DNA of 64,000 nt from DASSUW01 sp963830725. GTDB taxonomy: Bacteria > Actinomycetota > Thermoleophilia > Solirubrobacterales > Solirubrobacteraceae. Position 1 is the first letter of the stretch, and each line of letters opens with the position of its first letter. Shown piece after piece: positions 62,914-64,000 of this stretch. Made by a program: the position numbers and the translations under genes. The stretch is taken from contig CAWHNO010000013.1 of NCBI GenBank assembly GCA_963830725.1, positions 394,537-458,536 on the forward strand. Direction: 5' to 3'. A model generated the notes under the pieces. That model was not told the origin of the DNA. It made no database searches and saw only the letters and a list, made by a program, of their open reading frames with translations.

Positions 62914-63690
62914 GCTCGGCGACCTGGCTGCTCACGCGGCGGACGCTGATCCAGTTCCCGCGCAACCCGATGGTGCTCGGCTTCTCGGTCGCGCCGGTGC
63001 TGATGATGTTCGTGGTCTTCGGCGCGCTGTTCGAGAGCGTCAAGCACCTGCCCGGGTTCCCGACCGACAACTACTTCGAGTACCTCGCGCCCGCCGCGGT
63101 GCTGATGACCACCGTGCCGGGCATCGCCAACGCGGCCGTCGGCCTGGCGACCGACTTCCAGAGCCGCTACCTGCACAAGCTGCTCACGCATGCCGGTCTC
63201 GATCGGCTCGATCATGGCCGGCCGGCTGCTGGCCGACGGCGCGCGGCTGTTCGTCCAGGGCGGCGCGGTGCTGCTGCTGGCATCGCGCTCGGCGCCCAGA
63301 TCGCCAGCGGGTTCGCCGGCGCGCTGCTGATGCTGCTGCTCGGCACGCTGTTCGGGATCGTCACCTTCGGCGTGCTGACCGCCAACCTCGCGCTCAAGAG
63401 CAAGGACCCGCAGGCGGTGCAGGCCGTGTTCCCGATGGCCTTCCTGCTGATCTTCCTGACGACCGCCTACCAGACCGAGGAGCAGGTCCCGAGCGGCGTG
63501 CTGCGCGGCGTCATCGCCGCCAACCCGACCGAGTACGTGCTGCGGGCCATGCGCGACCTGACGCTGACCGGGTTCGAGTGGGACTCGATCGGGCTCGCGT
63601 TCGCCGTGATCGCCGGGCTCGGCCTGGTCGGCCTGCCGCTGACGATCCGCAACTACCGCTCCGTCTACGCTGATCGGACGTGGTCGATCG
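62910..63690 (+). CDS. ABC-2 type permease with two frame breaks and open 3' end
   Basis: From ATG 62910, overlapping the ATPase stop. About six helices including NPMVLGFSVAPVLMMFVVFG, LAPAAVLMTTVPGIANAAVG and FLLIFLTTAYQTEEQVPSGV. A base is inserted near 63190, and one is missing at 63279-63281 (GG for GGG); together they restore the frame. It has no stop before the window end in that frame, so its last residues are uncertain, probably near SVYADR at 63670. Pairs with the ATPase as an ABC exporter. Confidence 0.78.
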
Positions 63691-63706
63691 CCAAGTCCAA
63701 ATGGGT

Positions 63707-64000
63707 CTACGTCGATGAACGCAGGCGTCCAAGCAGCGCCCAGGCCGCGACGGCCGTGACCGCGACGACGAGCGCCGCGACCAGGAAGATGGCGTTCAGG
63801 CCGGCGACGAGTCCGACGGCGGGCGTCTCGGCGCTGCGGACGTGGTGGTCGAGGATCGCTCCGAAGGCCGCGATCCCGGCGGCGATGCCGAGCTGGCGGA
63901 ACGTGTTGTTGACGCCGGACGCGAGGCCGCTTTGCTCGACCGACAACTCACCGACCATCGCTGCCGCGAGCGCCGGGCTGATCACGCCGATCGCCAGACC
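63707..64000 (-). CDS. MFS transporter, C-terminal part only
   Basis: The C-terminal ~97 residues of an MFS/DHA2 exporter: ISPALAAAMVGELSVEQSGL, ASGVNNTFRQLGIAAGIAAF and a final helix (AIFLVAALVVAVTAVAAWAL). The DHA2 motif with SGLASGVNNTFRQLG is typical of 14-helix drug exporters. The rest of the gene lies beyond the window. Convergent with the ABC permease. Confidence 0.8.
   Translation of the reverse strand, partial: GLAIGVISPALAAAMVGELSVEQSGLASGVNNTFRQLGIAAGIAAFGAILDHHVRSAETPAVGLVAGLNAIFLVAALVVAVTAVAAWALLGRLRSST

Noticed and set aside
1..64000. CRISPR arrays, rRNA genes or a replication origin
   Set aside because: No spaced direct-repeat array, rRNA-like sequence or DnaA-box cluster seen.

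Overview
The window is about 64 kb of very GC-rich, gene-dense DNA with actinobacterial gene content: BTAD/SARP regulators, NarL-type kinases, SHOCT and DUF6325 proteins, GAP-family and DUF2254 membrane proteins, and an ECF sigma/zinc anti-sigma pair. A soil actinobacterium of the Thermoleophilia (Solirubrobacterales-like) is my best inference, but there is no rRNA gene to prove it. Many conserved genes are split by single-base frame breaks, several of them an extra or missing G/C in a short homopolymer. The sequence is therefore probably an uncorrected draft, and I annotate those genes as whole CDSs and note each break.

Layout. 0-5 kb: end of a MalT-like LuxR regulator, then small envelope proteins (HdeD-like, GAP family, a lipid flippase-like protein, DUF7144) and a formylglycine-generating-enzyme remnant. 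5-12 kb: a 2OG-Fe(II) oxygenase, a zinc alcohol dehydrogenase, an unusual BTAD-AAA-HTH-FCD fusion regulator, and an OsmC/acyl-CoA dehydrogenase pair. 12-24 kb: DUF6325, MFS and LysE exporters, a translationally coupled redox operon (cyclic-nucleotide-binding protein, an 851-aa Fe-S/flavin fusion, a nucleoside-diphosphate-sugar-epimerase-like protein), a phosphoesterase, CapA, DUF2254, a cation/proton antiporter and an MBL hydrolase. 24-38 kb: a signalling and envelope cluster with two NarL-type kinases, a LuxR response regulator, a REC-only protein, SHOCT proteins, an ankyrin protein, YihY, a holin-like/phosphatase fusion, AI-2E and K+ channel proteins. 38-53 kb: ECF sigma/anti-sigma, an MFS exporter, a class II glutamine amidotransferase, a thioesterase, hydrolases, a secreted fungalysin (M36) metalloprotease, a histone-H1-like protein, methyltransferases and a second BTAD regulator. 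53.9-61.3 kb: a scarred region with two truncated tRNA-like sequences, arm-type-like repeats, a truncated subtilase, an IS110 fragment and decayed DNA, interspersed with intact genes such as a vanadium haloperoxidase. 61-64 kb: a secreted protein, an ABC exporter and the end of an MFS gene.

The most interesting shared signal is a 17-bp palindrome, YCACCC-N5-GGGTGA. It occurs five times with an identical 5-bp spacer (one copy with a mismatch), plus a compact sixth variant. Five of the six sites lie immediately upstream of genes for envelope or stress proteins or a sensor kinase, suggesting one regulon. Other notable items are a ~210-bp structured inverted-repeat element at 14.4-14.6 kb, a D-arm-less tRNA-Met-like sequence beside iterons at 54 kb, and heptamer repeats upstream of the second BTAD regulator.
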